This document shows positions 1 through 8,758 of a DNA stretch of 64,000 nucleotides, piece by piece. Origin of the DNA: JAJXWB01 sp046349215. GTDB lineage: Bacteria; Pseudomonadota; Alphaproteobacteria; Rhizobiales; Beijerinckiaceae. Under the pieces are notes generated by a model. The model worked only from the letters and a program-made list of their open reading frames with translations, searched no databases and was not told where the DNA came from. Position numbers and translations under genes: made by a program. Position 1 is the stretch's first letter. Each line of letters opens with the position of its first letter. The stretch lies in the NCBI GenBank assembly GCA_046349215.1, contig JAXMCV010000004.1, positions 310,001 to 374,000 of the forward strand, given 5' to 3'.

Positions 1-746
1 AAGGCGCCGATCTGGCGGAAGATCTGGCGCGCGTGATCGCCCTGCATGGCGCGGAGAATATCGCCGCCTGTTTCGTCGAACCGATAGCCGGGTCGACCGG
101 CATGCTCGTGCCCCCGAAGGGCTACCTGAAGCGCCTGCGCGAACTCTGCACGCAGCACGGCATCCTGCTCGTCTTCGATGAGGTCATCACCGGCTTCGGC
201 CGCACCGGCCGCGCCTTCGCGGCGCAATCCTTCGGAATCAAGCCCGACCTGATGACCATGGCCAAGGCCATCACGAACGGCGTGCAGCCCATGTCCGCAG
301 TTGCTGCGGACAATTCCGTCTACAAGACGATCGTCGAGGATTCGCCCAATCCGAAAGCGGCCAACGAATTCTTCCACGGCTACACATGGTCGGCGCATCC
401 CGCCGCCTGCGCCGCGGCCATCGCCACCATCGACATCTACGAGAAGGAGCGGCTGTTCGAGCGCGCCAACCAGATGTCGGCCTATTTCCTCGAAGGCCTG
501 TTCTCGCTGAAGGACATTCCCGTCGTCACGGACATTCGCGGCTACGGCATGGCCGGGGGCATCGACGTCGCGCCGACGCAGATCCCCGGCGAACGCGGTC
601 ACATGCTGCAGAAGAAGCTCTACGACAACGGCCTGCACATCAAGACGACCGGCGACAGCGGTATCCTCGCCCCGCCCTTCATCATGACGACGGACCATAT
701 CGACCAGATGGTCGAGATTTCGCGCAAGACGCTGAAGGCGATGTAG
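1..746 (+). CDS. Class III aminotransferase, omega-amino acid:pyruvate type (5' truncated)
   Basis: The reading frame is open from base 3, so the gene begins outside the window and about 248 C-terminal codons are present. It is a PLP-dependent class III (subgroup II) aminotransferase. The cofactor-binding stretch FDEVITGFGRTG and the lysine segment TMAKAITNG (Schiff-base Lys) are visible. The C-terminal half with HGYTWSAHPAACAAA and RGYGMAGGIDV resembles beta-alanine:pyruvate and related omega-transaminases, which move an amino group from an omega-amino acid to pyruvate in the cytoplasm. Substrate cannot be fixed from the sequence. The stop is at 744-746, and the next gene converges on it with a gap of only 10 bases. 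Confidence 0.9.
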   Translation, partial: GADLAEDLARVIALHGAENIAACFVEPIAGSTGMLVPPKGYLKRLRELCTQHGILLVFDEVITGFGRTGRAFAAQSFGIKPDLMTMAKAITNGVQPMSAVAADNSVYKTIVEDSPNPKAANEFFHGYTWSAHPAACAAAIATIDIYEKERLFERANQMSAYFLEGLFSLKDIPVVTDIRGYGMAGGIDVAPTQIPGERGHMLQKKLYDNGLHIKTTGDSGILAPPFIMTTDHIDQMVEISRKTLKAM

Positions 747-756
747 GGCGACCGCC

Positions 757-1476
757 TTACGTGTCGACCAGCTTCGGATCGATCTTCGAAGCATAGATCG
801 CCGATTCGAACGCTATAGCTACGCCGGTCGCGGGGTCGAGCGACGCCTGCGTGCGTCGCAGCCCGTGATGCGCGACATGCGCGGCGATGACCGGCCGCCA
901 GATTTGCGGCGCGGCGGCCTCGTCGCGCATGACCTTGCCGGAAAGCCTGCCTTCGAAACAATCGCAGGCGAGCGGCCAGACGCGCTTCAGAAGCTCGAGT
1001 CCGGGAAGTCTCGGCGCGACTGCCGTCGTCGGGTAGAAGCCGCGATCTTCGCCGATCGCCGCAGAGACATGCGCGAACATCGGTTCGGGCGGCGGCGGCT
1101 GGACGCCGACGGCGACCGCGGCGCCCGCGATCATCGACCAGGCGCGCAAAGACTCCTCGGCCGCGGAATGCGCGATCAACGCGTTGTTGAGCGGATCGCC
1201 GAAAAAGAACTGCGCGCCCGACTTCGTCGTCGCGACGTGCATGCCGGCTGGCCAGCCGCCATGTTCCGAACGCAACGCGCATTGCGCGGAATAGCCGGCG
1301 ATGGCGCCAACGGCGGCCGCCAGCGTCGGCACGTGCAGATGGCCGTCGAAAACCGCCAGCTGCGGCAAATTGTTGAACAGGTCGCCGAAAGCGAAATTGC
1401 ACGCCGCGGAGCGCGCATCGTCGCTCCAGGGATGCCTGGGTCTGCGCTCCGCTGCGCCCTCGGCGTTTCCGCCCAT
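757..1476 (-). CDS. Conserved-looking protein of unknown function
   Basis: A 239-residue cytoplasmic protein that I do not recognise. The ATG at 1474-1476 was chosen because GGGGAGG lies just upstream on the minus strand. Longer in-frame starts exist (to 1704) but would run into the divergent CoxL-like gene. No signal peptide, membrane segment or known motif is evident. There are mixed hydrophobic and aromatic stretches such as FGDLFNNLPQL and FFFGDPLNN, which look like a folded protein rather than a chance frame. It converges on the aminotransferase and diverges from the CoxL-like gene. Confidence 0.6.
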   Translation of the reverse strand: MGGNAEGAAERRPRHPWSDDARSAACNFAFGDLFNNLPQLAVFDGHLHVPTLAAAVGAIAGYSAQCALRSEHGGWPAGMHVATTKSGAQFFFGDPLNNALIAHSAAEESLRAWSMIAGAAVAVGVQPPPPEPMFAHVSAAIGEDRGFYPTTAVAPRLPGLELLKRVWPLACDCFEGRLSGKVMRDEAAAPQIWRPVIAAHVAHHGLRRTQASLDPATGVAIAFESAIYASKIDPKLVDT

Positions 1477-1660
1477 TTCCCTGCCTCCCCGATCCGACAG
1501 GCAAGCGTAGCCGGAGGAATGCCGGTCGCCTGTTTGAAAGCGCACGTGCCGCGATGCAGCCATGAGAGGGGCGCCCTTCAGGTTTGCCGAAGCGCCGCTA
1601 TACTGGTGGGCAATTCCAGACATTCGCTGGCCGCCGGCCCGCTCCTTCCGCGAGATGTTC

Positions 1661-3991
1661 ATGAACGCGCCATTTTCCGACCTTCCCGAATTCTCGATCG
1701 GCAAGCCGGTCCGCCGTAGCGAAGACCCCGCGCTCGTGCAGGGGCGCGGTCGCTATTCGGACGACGAGGCGCTGCCCGGCCAGGCGTTCGGCGCTGTCGT
1801 GCGCAGCCGTCATGCGCATGGCCGCATCCGCGGCATTGACACGACAGCGGCGAAGGCGATGCCCGGCGTCGTCGCTATCTACACGGCCGCCGATCTCGGC
1901 GCCTACCACCCGCAGAAAAGCCCCTTCCCGCTGAAGAGCGTCGACGGAACGCCCTTGCGCGCCAATGGCACCGCCTTTTTTGCGCGCGACAAGGTGCGAT
2001 TCGTCGGCGATCCCATCGCGCTCGTCGTCGCGGAAAGCGAGATAGAGGCGCGCGAGGCGGCGGAAGCGGTCGATGTCAGCATCGAGGCGCTTCCCGCCGT
2101 CGTCGATCCTCGCGAAGCCTGCGCGCCCGGCGCGCCGCTCGTCTATGACGACGTGCCCGAGAACACCGCCGTCAATCACGCGCTCGGCGACAGGGAAAAG
2201 GTGGCCGAGGCATTCGCGAAAGCCAAGTGGATCGCGCGTCTCAATATTGCCAACAACCGACTGATCGTCGCGGCGATGGAGCCGCGCGCGGCATTGTTCG
2301 ACTACGATCCCGCCACCGAACGCTTCACCGCGCTCATGCAGAGCCAGGGCGCGTTCGGGATGCGCAACAATCTCGCGGCCGCCATGGGCGTGTCCAACGA
2401 CAAGATGCGCGTCATCACCAACCAGGTCGGCGGCTCCTTCGGCATGAAGGGCTCCGTTTTCCCGGAATATATCGCGCTGCTGCACGCGACGCGCGAATTG
2501 AAGCGGCCGATCAAATGGTCGGAGCAGCGCACCGAATCCTTCGTGTCGGATCATCACGGCCGCGACCACGACATCGACGCCGAGCTGGCGCTGGACGCCG
2601 AAGGGCATTTTCTCGCGCTGCGCATGAACGGCTACGGTAATCTCGGCGCCTATCTGACCGCGTTCGGCGTGCTGATCGCGGCCGTCAACATCCACCGCAA
2701 CGCGCAGAGCGTCTATCGTACGCCGCTGATCGAGACCAACGTGCGTTGCGTCGTCACCAACACGCCGCCGGTCGGCGCCTATCGCGGCGCAGGTCGCCCT
2801 GAGGGCAATTACGTCATGGAGCGCATGGTCGAGGAAGCTGCGCGCGTCAGCGGCATCGACCCGGTCGAACTGCGCCGTCGCAACCATGTGCGGCCGGAAG
2901 AACTGCCGTTCAATTCCGGCGTCGGCTCGATCTACGATTGCGGCGACTTCCCCGGCCTGCTCGACGCCGCGCTGAAAGCCGCCGACTGGAACGGCTACGA
3001 GGAGCGCCAGGCCGAGAGCGCGGCGCGCGGCAAATTGCGCGGCCGCGGCGTCGGGCAATATCTCGAGATTACCGCGCCGCCGACCAATGAACTCGGCGAG
3101 ATCCACTTCGAGGAAGATGGAAGCGTCACCGTTCTGACCGGCACGCTCGACTTCGGACAGGGCCACGCGACAACATTCGCGCAGGTTCTCGTCGAACGTC
3201 TCGGCGTTCCTTTCGACCGCATCCGCCTCGTGCAGGGCGACAGCGACAGGCTGGCGGCTGGCGGCGGCACCGGCGGGTCCAAGTCGACCATGGCCTCGGG
3301 CACGGCGATCTGGGAAGCGAGCGACAAGGTGATCGAGACCGGCAAGCTCGCCGCCTCGCACCTGCTCGAAGCGGCGATCGCCGACATCGAATTCTCGCGC
3401 GGGCGTTTTTCGGTCGCCGGCACCGACCGGGCGATCGGCGTGATCGAACTGGCGGGCCGGCTGCGCACGGCGATGAACCTGCCGGCCGATTGCCCGCGCA
3501 CGCTCGACGTCAGCCATGTGCACAAGGCTTCGCCCGCCGCCTATCCCAACGGCTGTCATGTGGCCGAAGTCGAGGTCGATCCGGACACGGGCATCGTCGA
3601 GGTCGTGCGCTACACGATGACCAACGACTTCGGCACGGTCGTGAACCCGATGATCGTCGAGGGCCAGGGCCACGGCGGAGTCATGCAGGCGATCGGACAG
3701 GCTCTGCTCGAACGCGTCGTTTTCGATTCCGAAGGCCAATTGCTGAGCGGCTCGTTTACCGACTACGCCATGCCGCGCGCCGAAGAAGCGCCGCCCTTCG
3801 TCGTCCTCAACAGGCCGACGCTGACGAAGAGCAACCCGCTCGGCGCCAAGGGCTGCGGCGAAGCCGGCTGCGCCGGCGGCCTGCCGGCCGTCATGAACGC
3901 GCTGGTCGATGCGCTGAAACCGCGCGGCGTCACGCATGTGAACATGCCGGCGACGCCGGAGGTCGTGTGGCGGCTGGCGAACGGATTGTGA
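1661..3991 (+). CDS. Xanthine dehydrogenase-family molybdopterin-binding subunit (CoxL-like, form II type)
   Basis: About 776 residues, the usual size for the large subunit of molybdenum hydroxylases. The N-terminal a/b hammerhead domain starts at GKPVRRSEDPALVQGRGRY and is followed by the molybdopterin-binding domain with QVGGSFGMKG and GAKGCGEAGCAGG. The active-site loop reads AYRGAGR, the signature of form II CODH-like enzymes and not the AYxCSFR loop of true form I CO dehydrogenase. It would hydroxylate an unknown organic substrate as part of an L-M-S complex. The FeS (S) and FAD (M) subunit genes are absent on both sides. The start could be 1655 (ATG-TTC-ATG) or 1661; neither has a strong ribosome site. 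Confidence 0.88.
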   Translation: MNAPFSDLPEFSIGKPVRRSEDPALVQGRGRYSDDEALPGQAFGAVVRSRHAHGRIRGIDTTAAKAMPGVVAIYTAADLGAYHPQKSPFPLKSVDGTPLRANGTAFFARDKVRFVGDPIALVVAESEIEAREAAEAVDVSIEALPAVVDPREACAPGAPLVYDDVPENTAVNHALGDREKVAEAFAKAKWIARLNIANNRLIVAAMEPRAALFDYDPATERFTALMQSQGAFGMRNNLAAAMGVSNDKMRVITNQVGGSFGMKGSVFPEYIALLHATRELKRPIKWSEQRTESFVSDHHGRDHDIDAELALDAEGHFLALRMNGYGNLGAYLTAFGVLIAAVNIHRNAQSVYRTPLIETNVRCVVTNTPPVGAYRGAGRPEGNYVMERMVEEAARVSGIDPVELRRRNHVRPEELPFNSGVGSIYDCGDFPGLLDAALKAADWNGYEERQAESAARGKLRGRGVGQYLEITAPPTNELGEIHFEEDGSVTVLTGTLDFGQGHATTFAQVLVERLGVPFDRIRLVQGDSDRLAAGGGTGGSKSTMASGTAIWEASDKVIETGKLAASHLLEAAIADIEFSRGRFSVAGTDRAIGVIELAGRLRTAMNLPADCPRTLDVSHVHKASPAAYPNGCHVAEVEVDPDTGIVEVVRYTMTNDFGTVVNPMIVEGQGHGGVMQAIGQALLERVVFDSEGQLLSGSFTDYAMPRAEEAPPFVVLNRPTLTKSNPLGAKGCGEAGCAGGLPAVMNALVDALKPRGVTHVNMPATPEVVWRLANGL

Positions 3992-4380
3992 GTGCGCGGG
4001 AGTGTCAGGAGGCCAAGTCCCGCGCGGGCGTTTAGCGGACGTCTGTCCGCTGCACTGGCTCGAGATTCAATGCCGACTCGCTTTCGAACCTGAGACGACG
4101 ACTTCCCAGGCCGCACGATAGTCGAGCGCAAGACAACTGGATCTTTGAGGCCCGCGATCGGGCTGAGCGGCCAGATAGGAAGACTTTGAACGAACCGGGA
4201 GTGGGTTTGCTCACGACCGGCGCTCTTTGCCTTGCGCCCATGGTGGACATAGCGTCGCCACGCGCTACGAACGACGCGCAGCGAAGGCGGGTGACGCCCG
4301 GCGCGCGATCGCGTGAAGACCGCCCCGGCGTTTGATAGGGCACATCGCCGTCGACCGCCGCAAAACGAAGGTCCTTCAAG
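3992..4380. other. 389-bp intergenic region without a recognisable gene
   Basis: No frame here looks coding. A 7-bp perfect hairpin with a 4-base loop lies at 4034-4051 (AGCGGAC / GTCCGCT), 43 bases after the CoxL-like stop. It lacks a T run, so it is a poor intrinsic terminator on either strand. The rest has no visible promoter or repeat that I can support. Confidence 0.5.
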
Positions 4381-6102
4381 ATGACCTATGGCATGTATCG
4401 ACGCGATTTCATTCGGGCGGGCATGGCGACGCTCGGCGCCGCCGCGGCGCCCGCGCGTGCTCTCGCCGCTTCGGGCGCGTCATCTGCGGTCGTCTATTTC
4501 AATGGCGCCATTCTCACCATGGAAGGCGATGCGCCCCGCTATGCCGACGCAGTCGCCGTCAGCGACGGGAAGATCGTCTTCGTCGGCGCCAAGGATCAGG
4601 CCCTGGCCGCGGCGCCCGACGCCATGCAGATCGACCTCGCAGGCCGTACGATGCTGCCGGGCTTCATCGATTCCTGGGGACACTTCACGCTCTATGCGCA
4701 GCAGACGCTGGGCGTGAACCTCGCCTATTTCAGCGACAAGCCTCCGCACGACAAGGCAGCTGTCATCGGTCTGCTCAAGAGCGCTTCGCCCTTCAACGGC
4801 TGGATCGTCGGTTACGGCTATATCGCGGCCCTTCTGGCGGACGGAGCGCTCACCCTCGCCGATCTCGATGCGGCCTTCCCTGACATGCCCGTGATGATCT
4901 GCACCCTTTCCACACTGACGGGGCAGGTCAACAGCGCCGGCATCGCGAAACTCAGGCTGACGCCAGAAAGCAAGGCCGCCCAGCCGGGCGTGATCGTCAA
5001 GGACTCTGCTACGGGCAAGCTGACGGGCGAACTCTTGTTCACGCCATTCCTCGAGGCGCGGGCGACGGCGGTCGGCTCCTACAGCCAAGAACGCGCGCTC
5101 GCCACATTCAAGGCCGCCGAGGCGCTGCTGGCGCAACAAGGCTACACGACGGTCCAGAGCTACCAGCTCATGCCCGACGAGATCGCGAACCTTCGGGCGG
5201 CCTTCGAACAGGGCGTGATCTCGCTCGACGTCATCGGCATGCCGTCCGTGTCGGACGCCACATCCGGAAAGATCGTCGAGCAAGCCGACTGGACATGGGG
5301 CGTCTACAGCCACGGCGACCACGGCCTGAAGATTCCCGGCTATCAGGTCGCGACCGACGCAGCGCCGCAACTTCGTCTCGCCGCCTTCACCGAACCCTAT
5401 CGGGATACGACCGGATTTCCTGATGGTTGGAAGGGCGTGCTGCTGCCGCAGCAACAGGTCGAGCATTGGGTCGGATACGCCTACGCGCACGACATACAAC
5501 TCTTCGCCTACAGCAACGGAGACGCCGGGATCGACGTCGCGCTTGCCGCCATCGGAAAGGCGATCGCGGCGACGGGAAAAACGGGCGACCGGCGCACGAG
5601 CATCGCGCATTCCTATTTCGCGCGGCAGGATCAACTAGAGAGCTACAGGAAATACAACATCGGCGCGTCCATGATGCCCCCGCACATGATGGTCTATGGC
5701 GACCTGCAGGCAAAGCTGCTCGGGCCGGAACGCGCCAGCATGGAATCGCCGCTGGCGTCGGCGCTGAATTCCGGTCTCAACACGATGATCCACTGCGATT
5801 GTCCGTCGGCCTCGCCGAACATGATGGAGGCCGTGCAGACCGCCGTGACCCGGACGACCTTGGGGGGGCAGGTTTTCGGGCCGCAGGAGCGGATAAGTCC
5901 CTATGCCGCGCTGCTCGGGGCAACGCGAAACGTCGCCTACAGCTACCGCGAGGAGGCGCTCAAGGGCACGATCGCTGCAGGAAAGGTCGCCGACCTCGTG
6001 ATCCTGGACGCCGATCCGCTGAAGGTCGCACCCGACAAGATCAGGGACATCAAGGTGGTCGAAACGATCAAGCGGGGAAGGACGATCTATCGACGCGGCT
6101 AG
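4381..6102 (+). CDS. Tat-exported amidohydrolase-like protein (YtcJ/Amidohydro_3 type) with altered metal ligands
   Basis: 573 residues. The N-terminus carries a twin-arginine motif (RRDFIRAG, residues 7-14) followed by an Ala-rich hydrophobic stretch ending near residue 31, so a periplasmic location is expected. The body is an amidohydrolase-3 fold: AILTMEG, LPGFIDS near residue 92, and the C-terminal KVADLVILDADPL. Canonical members have HxH after PGFIDS. Here it is SWGH, with Trp99 in place of the first His and only His101 kept. The later VHxxGD element reads AYSNGD, so another His is replaced. Hydrolase activity is therefore uncertain. The ATG at 4381 follows AAGGTCC. Confidence 0.8.
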   Translation: MTYGMYRRDFIRAGMATLGAAAAPARALAASGASSAVVYFNGAILTMEGDAPRYADAVAVSDGKIVFVGAKDQALAAAPDAMQIDLAGRTMLPGFIDSWGHFTLYAQQTLGVNLAYFSDKPPHDKAAVIGLLKSASPFNGWIVGYGYIAALLADGALTLADLDAAFPDMPVMICTLSTLTGQVNSAGIAKLRLTPESKAAQPGVIVKDSATGKLTGELLFTPFLEARATAVGSYSQERALATFKAAEALLAQQGYTTVQSYQLMPDEIANLRAAFEQGVISLDVIGMPSVSDATSGKIVEQADWTWGVYSHGDHGLKIPGYQVATDAAPQLRLAAFTEPYRDTTGFPDGWKGVLLPQQQVEHWVGYAYAHDIQLFAYSNGDAGIDVALAAIGKAIAATGKTGDRRTSIAHSYFARQDQLESYRKYNIGASMMPPHMMVYGDLQAKLLGPERASMESPLASALNSGLNTMIHCDCPSASPNMMEAVQTAVTRTTLGGQVFGPQERISPYAALLGATRNVAYSYREEALKGTIAAGKVADLVILDADPLKVAPDKIRDIKVVETIKRGRTIYRRG

Positions 6103-6265
6103 ACCGCCACGAAGCGATGCAAGCGCCTTCGCGCCGCGCGCCAGCAGGCCGCTCGCAGAAATTGTCGTCGGCAGTCGATGCCCGCAGGCCAAGGGGCGTC
6201 GATGAGGTCGAAGCGGAGCAAGCGCCGGTCGTGATTTCCCCCGAAATCTGATGTAAGACCCCGCC

Positions 6266-7465
6266 ATGTCCGCAACTCAGGCCACAACTGCCCTGGCGAT
6301 GCCCAAAGCCAAGCCCTCGCTGGTTGGCGCGACCCGCGCCGGCGTCGCCGACGCCTTGCGCGCGCTCGACATCCCCGAGCGCGAAATCCGTATGCGCGTC
6401 AATCAGTTGTGGAACTGGATGTATTTCCACGGCGTCCGCGATTTCGACGCCATGCTCAATGTCTCGAAGGCGCTCCGCACGCGTCTGGCCGACGCATACA
6501 CTTTGGCCCGGCCCGAGGTCGTCAGCGAGCAGGTCTCGACCGACGGCACGCGCAAATGGCTGATCCGCATGCCGCAGATCGATGAAAAAAATCGCGCCGC
6601 GAAGGACAAGGGCGTGGAGATCGAGTGCGTCTATATACCCGAGAGCGATCGCGGCACGCTCTGCGTGTCGAGCCAGGTCGGTTGCACGCTCACCTGCAGC
6701 TTCTGCCATACCGGCACGCAGAAACTCGTCCGCAACCTGACGACACAGGAGATCGTCGCGCAGCTTGTCGTGGCGCGCGAAAAGCTCGGCGATTTTCCGG
6801 GCCTGACGCCGCCGACGGACGGACTGATCCCCTCCGGCGAGGGTGTACGCGCCGTGTCCAACATCGTCTTCATGGGCATGGGAGAGCCGCTCTACAATTT
6901 CGACAATGTCTGCGATGCCCTCGGCGTGCTGTCGGACGGCGACGGCCTGTCGCTGTCGAAGCGTCGCATCACGGTCTCGACATCGGGCGTCGTCCCGCAG
7001 ATCGGTCCGCTCGGCGATCGTTCCGGCGCGATGCTCGCGATCTCGCTGCATGCGGTGCGCGACGATTTGCGCGACAAGCTCGTGCCGCTCAACAAGAAAT
7101 ACAATATCGCCGAACTGCTGCAGGCCTGCCGCGACTATCCAGGCGCGTCCAACGCGCGCCGCATCACCTTCGAATACGTGATGCTCAAGGGCATCAACGA
7201 TTCCGACGCCGAGGCGCGCGAACTGGTTCGGCTGCTGAAGGGCGTGCCGGCCAAGATCAATCTCATCCCGTTCAATCCGTGGCCGGGCGCGCCCTACGAA
7301 TGTTCGGAATGGGGACGCATCGAGAAATTCTCCGACATCGTCTTCAACGCCGGCTATGCGAGCCCGGTGCGCACGCCGCGCGGCCGCGATATTCTGGCGG
7401 CCTGCGGCCAGTTGAAGAGCGAGACCGAAAAGCTGCGCGCAAGAGCGCGGCTCGCCGCAGAATAG
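6266..7465 (+). CDS. rlmN: 23S rRNA (adenine-2503-C2)-methyltransferase RlmN
   Basis: 399 residues, typical length. It is a radical-SAM enzyme that methylates A2503 of 23S rRNA and A37 of some tRNAs in the cytoplasm. The cluster motif CTLTCSFC sits near residue 142. The family signatures NIVFMGMGEPL, RRITVSTSG and INLIPFNPW are all present. The start at 6266 (MSATQATT) is the first ATG in the frame, and an internal ATG at 6302 (MPKAKPSL) is possible. The 3' end lies in a set of imperfect tandem repeats (7444-7515). The neighbouring dsbB converges. Confidence 0.95.
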   Translation: MSATQATTALAMPKAKPSLVGATRAGVADALRALDIPEREIRMRVNQLWNWMYFHGVRDFDAMLNVSKALRTRLADAYTLARPEVVSEQVSTDGTRKWLIRMPQIDEKNRAAKDKGVEIECVYIPESDRGTLCVSSQVGCTLTCSFCHTGTQKLVRNLTTQEIVAQLVVAREKLGDFPGLTPPTDGLIPSGEGVRAVSNIVFMGMGEPLYNFDNVCDALGVLSDGDGLSLSKRRITVSTSGVVPQIGPLGDRSGAMLAISLHAVRDDLRDKLVPLNKKYNIAELLQACRDYPGASNARRITFEYVMLKGINDSDAEARELVRLLKGVPAKINLIPFNPWPGAPYECSEWGRIEKFSDIVFNAGYASPVRTPRGRDILAACGQLKSETEKLRARARLAAE

Positions 7466-7516
7466 AGCGCGCGGCTCGCTGCAGAATAAAAGCGCGCGCC
7501 TGGCGGCGGAATTGAG
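7444..7516 (+). repeat. Three imperfect tandem copies of a ~24-bp unit at the rlmN 3' end
   Basis: The unit AGCGCGGCTCGCCGCAGAAT, which encodes the last rlmN codons and the stop, is followed by a near copy starting at 7466 (with CTGCAGAATAAA) and a more diverged copy starting at 7491 (with CTGGCGGCGGAATTGAG). It looks like a local duplication of the gene end. Confidence 0.6.
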
Positions 7517-7523
7517 AGCGAAT

Positions 7524-8030
7524 TCAGCCGGCGCGGACGCCCGCACGGCGCATTCCCATGAACGCCGTGATCGCGATCCCCGCCGAAATGAAGATATTCG
7601 CGTTGGCGAGCGAGAAGCCGAAGATGCGCAGCGAAACCTCGTCGCAGCGTACGACGCGAATGTTGTTCAACTGCTTCATGAAGTCGTCCATCGACGCCGC
7701 ACCGGCATAGCCGCCGGTGCAATCGGCGGGACCCGGCCAGAATTTGAACTCGACACCGGAGTGATAGAAGGCCAGCGCCGAATTAGCGACGAAGATCAGC
7801 GTCAGGATCGCAAACAGGAAGCGCGCCGCCCGCGCGTTGGCGCCGGACGCGACGAAGGCCGCGAGCGCCAGCGGCAGTCCCGCGTAGTAGCCGTAGCGCT
7901 GCTTCAGGCAAAGCTCGCACGGCAGGTAGCCGAGCAATTGCGCGATCCAAGCGCCGGCGAGCGTCGCGCCGGCCAGAAGGAAGACGCCAAGCGCCAGATA
8001 CCGCGCGTCGATGGTCTTCAAGTCTAGCAT
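7524..8030 (-). CDS. dsbB: Disulfide bond formation protein B (DsbB family)
   Basis: 168 residues with four hydrophobic segments, consistent with the inner-membrane quinone-dependent oxidase that recharges DsbA. The first redox pair is CELC (Cys38, Cys41) after TM1. The second periplasmic pair is the Cys in GPADCTGG and the Cys in VVRCDEVS, as in the family. The start overlaps the stop region of yqaA by 7 bases (8024-8030), so the two are probably co-transcribed. Nothing suggests inactivity. No dsbA is nearby. Confidence 0.92.
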   Translation of the reverse strand: MLDLKTIDARYLALGVFLLAGATLAGAWIAQLLGYLPCELCLKQRYGYYAGLPLALAAFVASGANARAARFLFAILTLIFVANSALAFYHSGVEFKFWPGPADCTGGYAGAASMDDFMKQLNNIRVVRCDEVSLRIFGFSLANANIFISAGIAITAFMGMRRAGVRAG

Positions 8031-8617
8031 CCCGATCCGCCCAGCTTCGACACGACCCAGAATCCGAAGACGATCGTCACCAGGATGATGATCATGAACG
8101 TGGCGAAATGCCGGTCGAGCGCCCTACGGATCGGGTCGCCGAAGCGGTTGAGGATGCCCGCCAGGATGAAGAAGCGCGCGCCGCGCGTCAGCAGCGATAG
8201 GGCGATGAACAGCGCGATGTTGTAGCCGGCAAAGCCGGAGACGATGGTCACCAGCTTGTAGGGAATGGGCGTCAGCCCCTTCAGCAGGATGATGAGCCAG
8301 CCGTAGGTGTCGTAGCAGGAGCGCAAGACCTCCGCCTTGTGCTCGTAGCCATAGAGGTGGATCACCCACTTGCCAACCGTGTCGTAGAGCGCCGAACCGA
8401 TCAGATAGCCGACAACACCGCCGGCGACCGAAGCGATCGTACAGATTGCGGCGTAGAACCAGGCCTTCTTCGGCTTGGCGAGCGACATCGGCACGAGAAT
8501 GAGATCGGGCGGCAGCGGGAAGAACGAACTCTCAGCGAAGGCGATGATCGCCAGCGCCCAGGTGGCGCGCGGCGATTCGGCGAGCGACAGGGTCCAGTCA
8601 TAGAGGCGCTTGAACAT
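8024..8617 (-). CDS. YqaA/DedA-family (VTT domain) membrane protein
   Basis: 197 residues with about five hydrophobic segments. The conserved acidic motif AESSFFPLPPDLIL, the GLTPIPYK loop and the LLTRGARFF arginine motif identify a DedA-superfamily (SNARE-associated/VTT) protein of the YqaA subgroup. DedA proteins are implicated in lipid-carrier flipping and membrane homeostasis in general; the substrate here is unknown. It is the upstream partner of dsbB, which it overlaps by 7 bases. Confidence 0.88.
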   Translation of the reverse strand: MFKRLYDWTLSLAESPRATWALAIIAFAESSFFPLPPDLILVPMSLAKPKKAWFYAAICTIASVAGGVVGYLIGSALYDTVGKWVIHLYGYEHKAEVLRSCYDTYGWLIILLKGLTPIPYKLVTIVSGFAGYNIALFIALSLLTRGARFFILAGILNRFGDPIRRALDRHFATFMIIILVTIVFGFWVVSKLGGSGC

Positions 8618-8758
8618 GCGGGAGGGACCCGGCCTTGAGCGGCCGGCGGCCGCGATTCAATGCGGGCGGAATAGCACCCGCGACCGGCCGGCGCCAGCTT
8701 AGCCGCGGCCTTGCCGGACCGTGCCCCTGCTCTCAGACTGGGGCTTTCGGGGGATTCG

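Noticed and set aside
1598..3937. A 779-codon open frame antisense to the CoxL-like gene
   Set aside because: High GC makes long antisense frames common. It contains no domain motif, while the plus strand carries all molybdenum hydroxylase signatures.
4034..4051. Hairpin after the CoxL-like gene as an intrinsic terminator
   Set aside because: The 7-bp stem has no T run on either strand, so it was only noted in the intergenic entry.
4032..4379. A 115-codon minus-strand frame in the gap before the amidohydrolase
   Set aside because: Composition looks random, and no ribosome site or similarity is evident.
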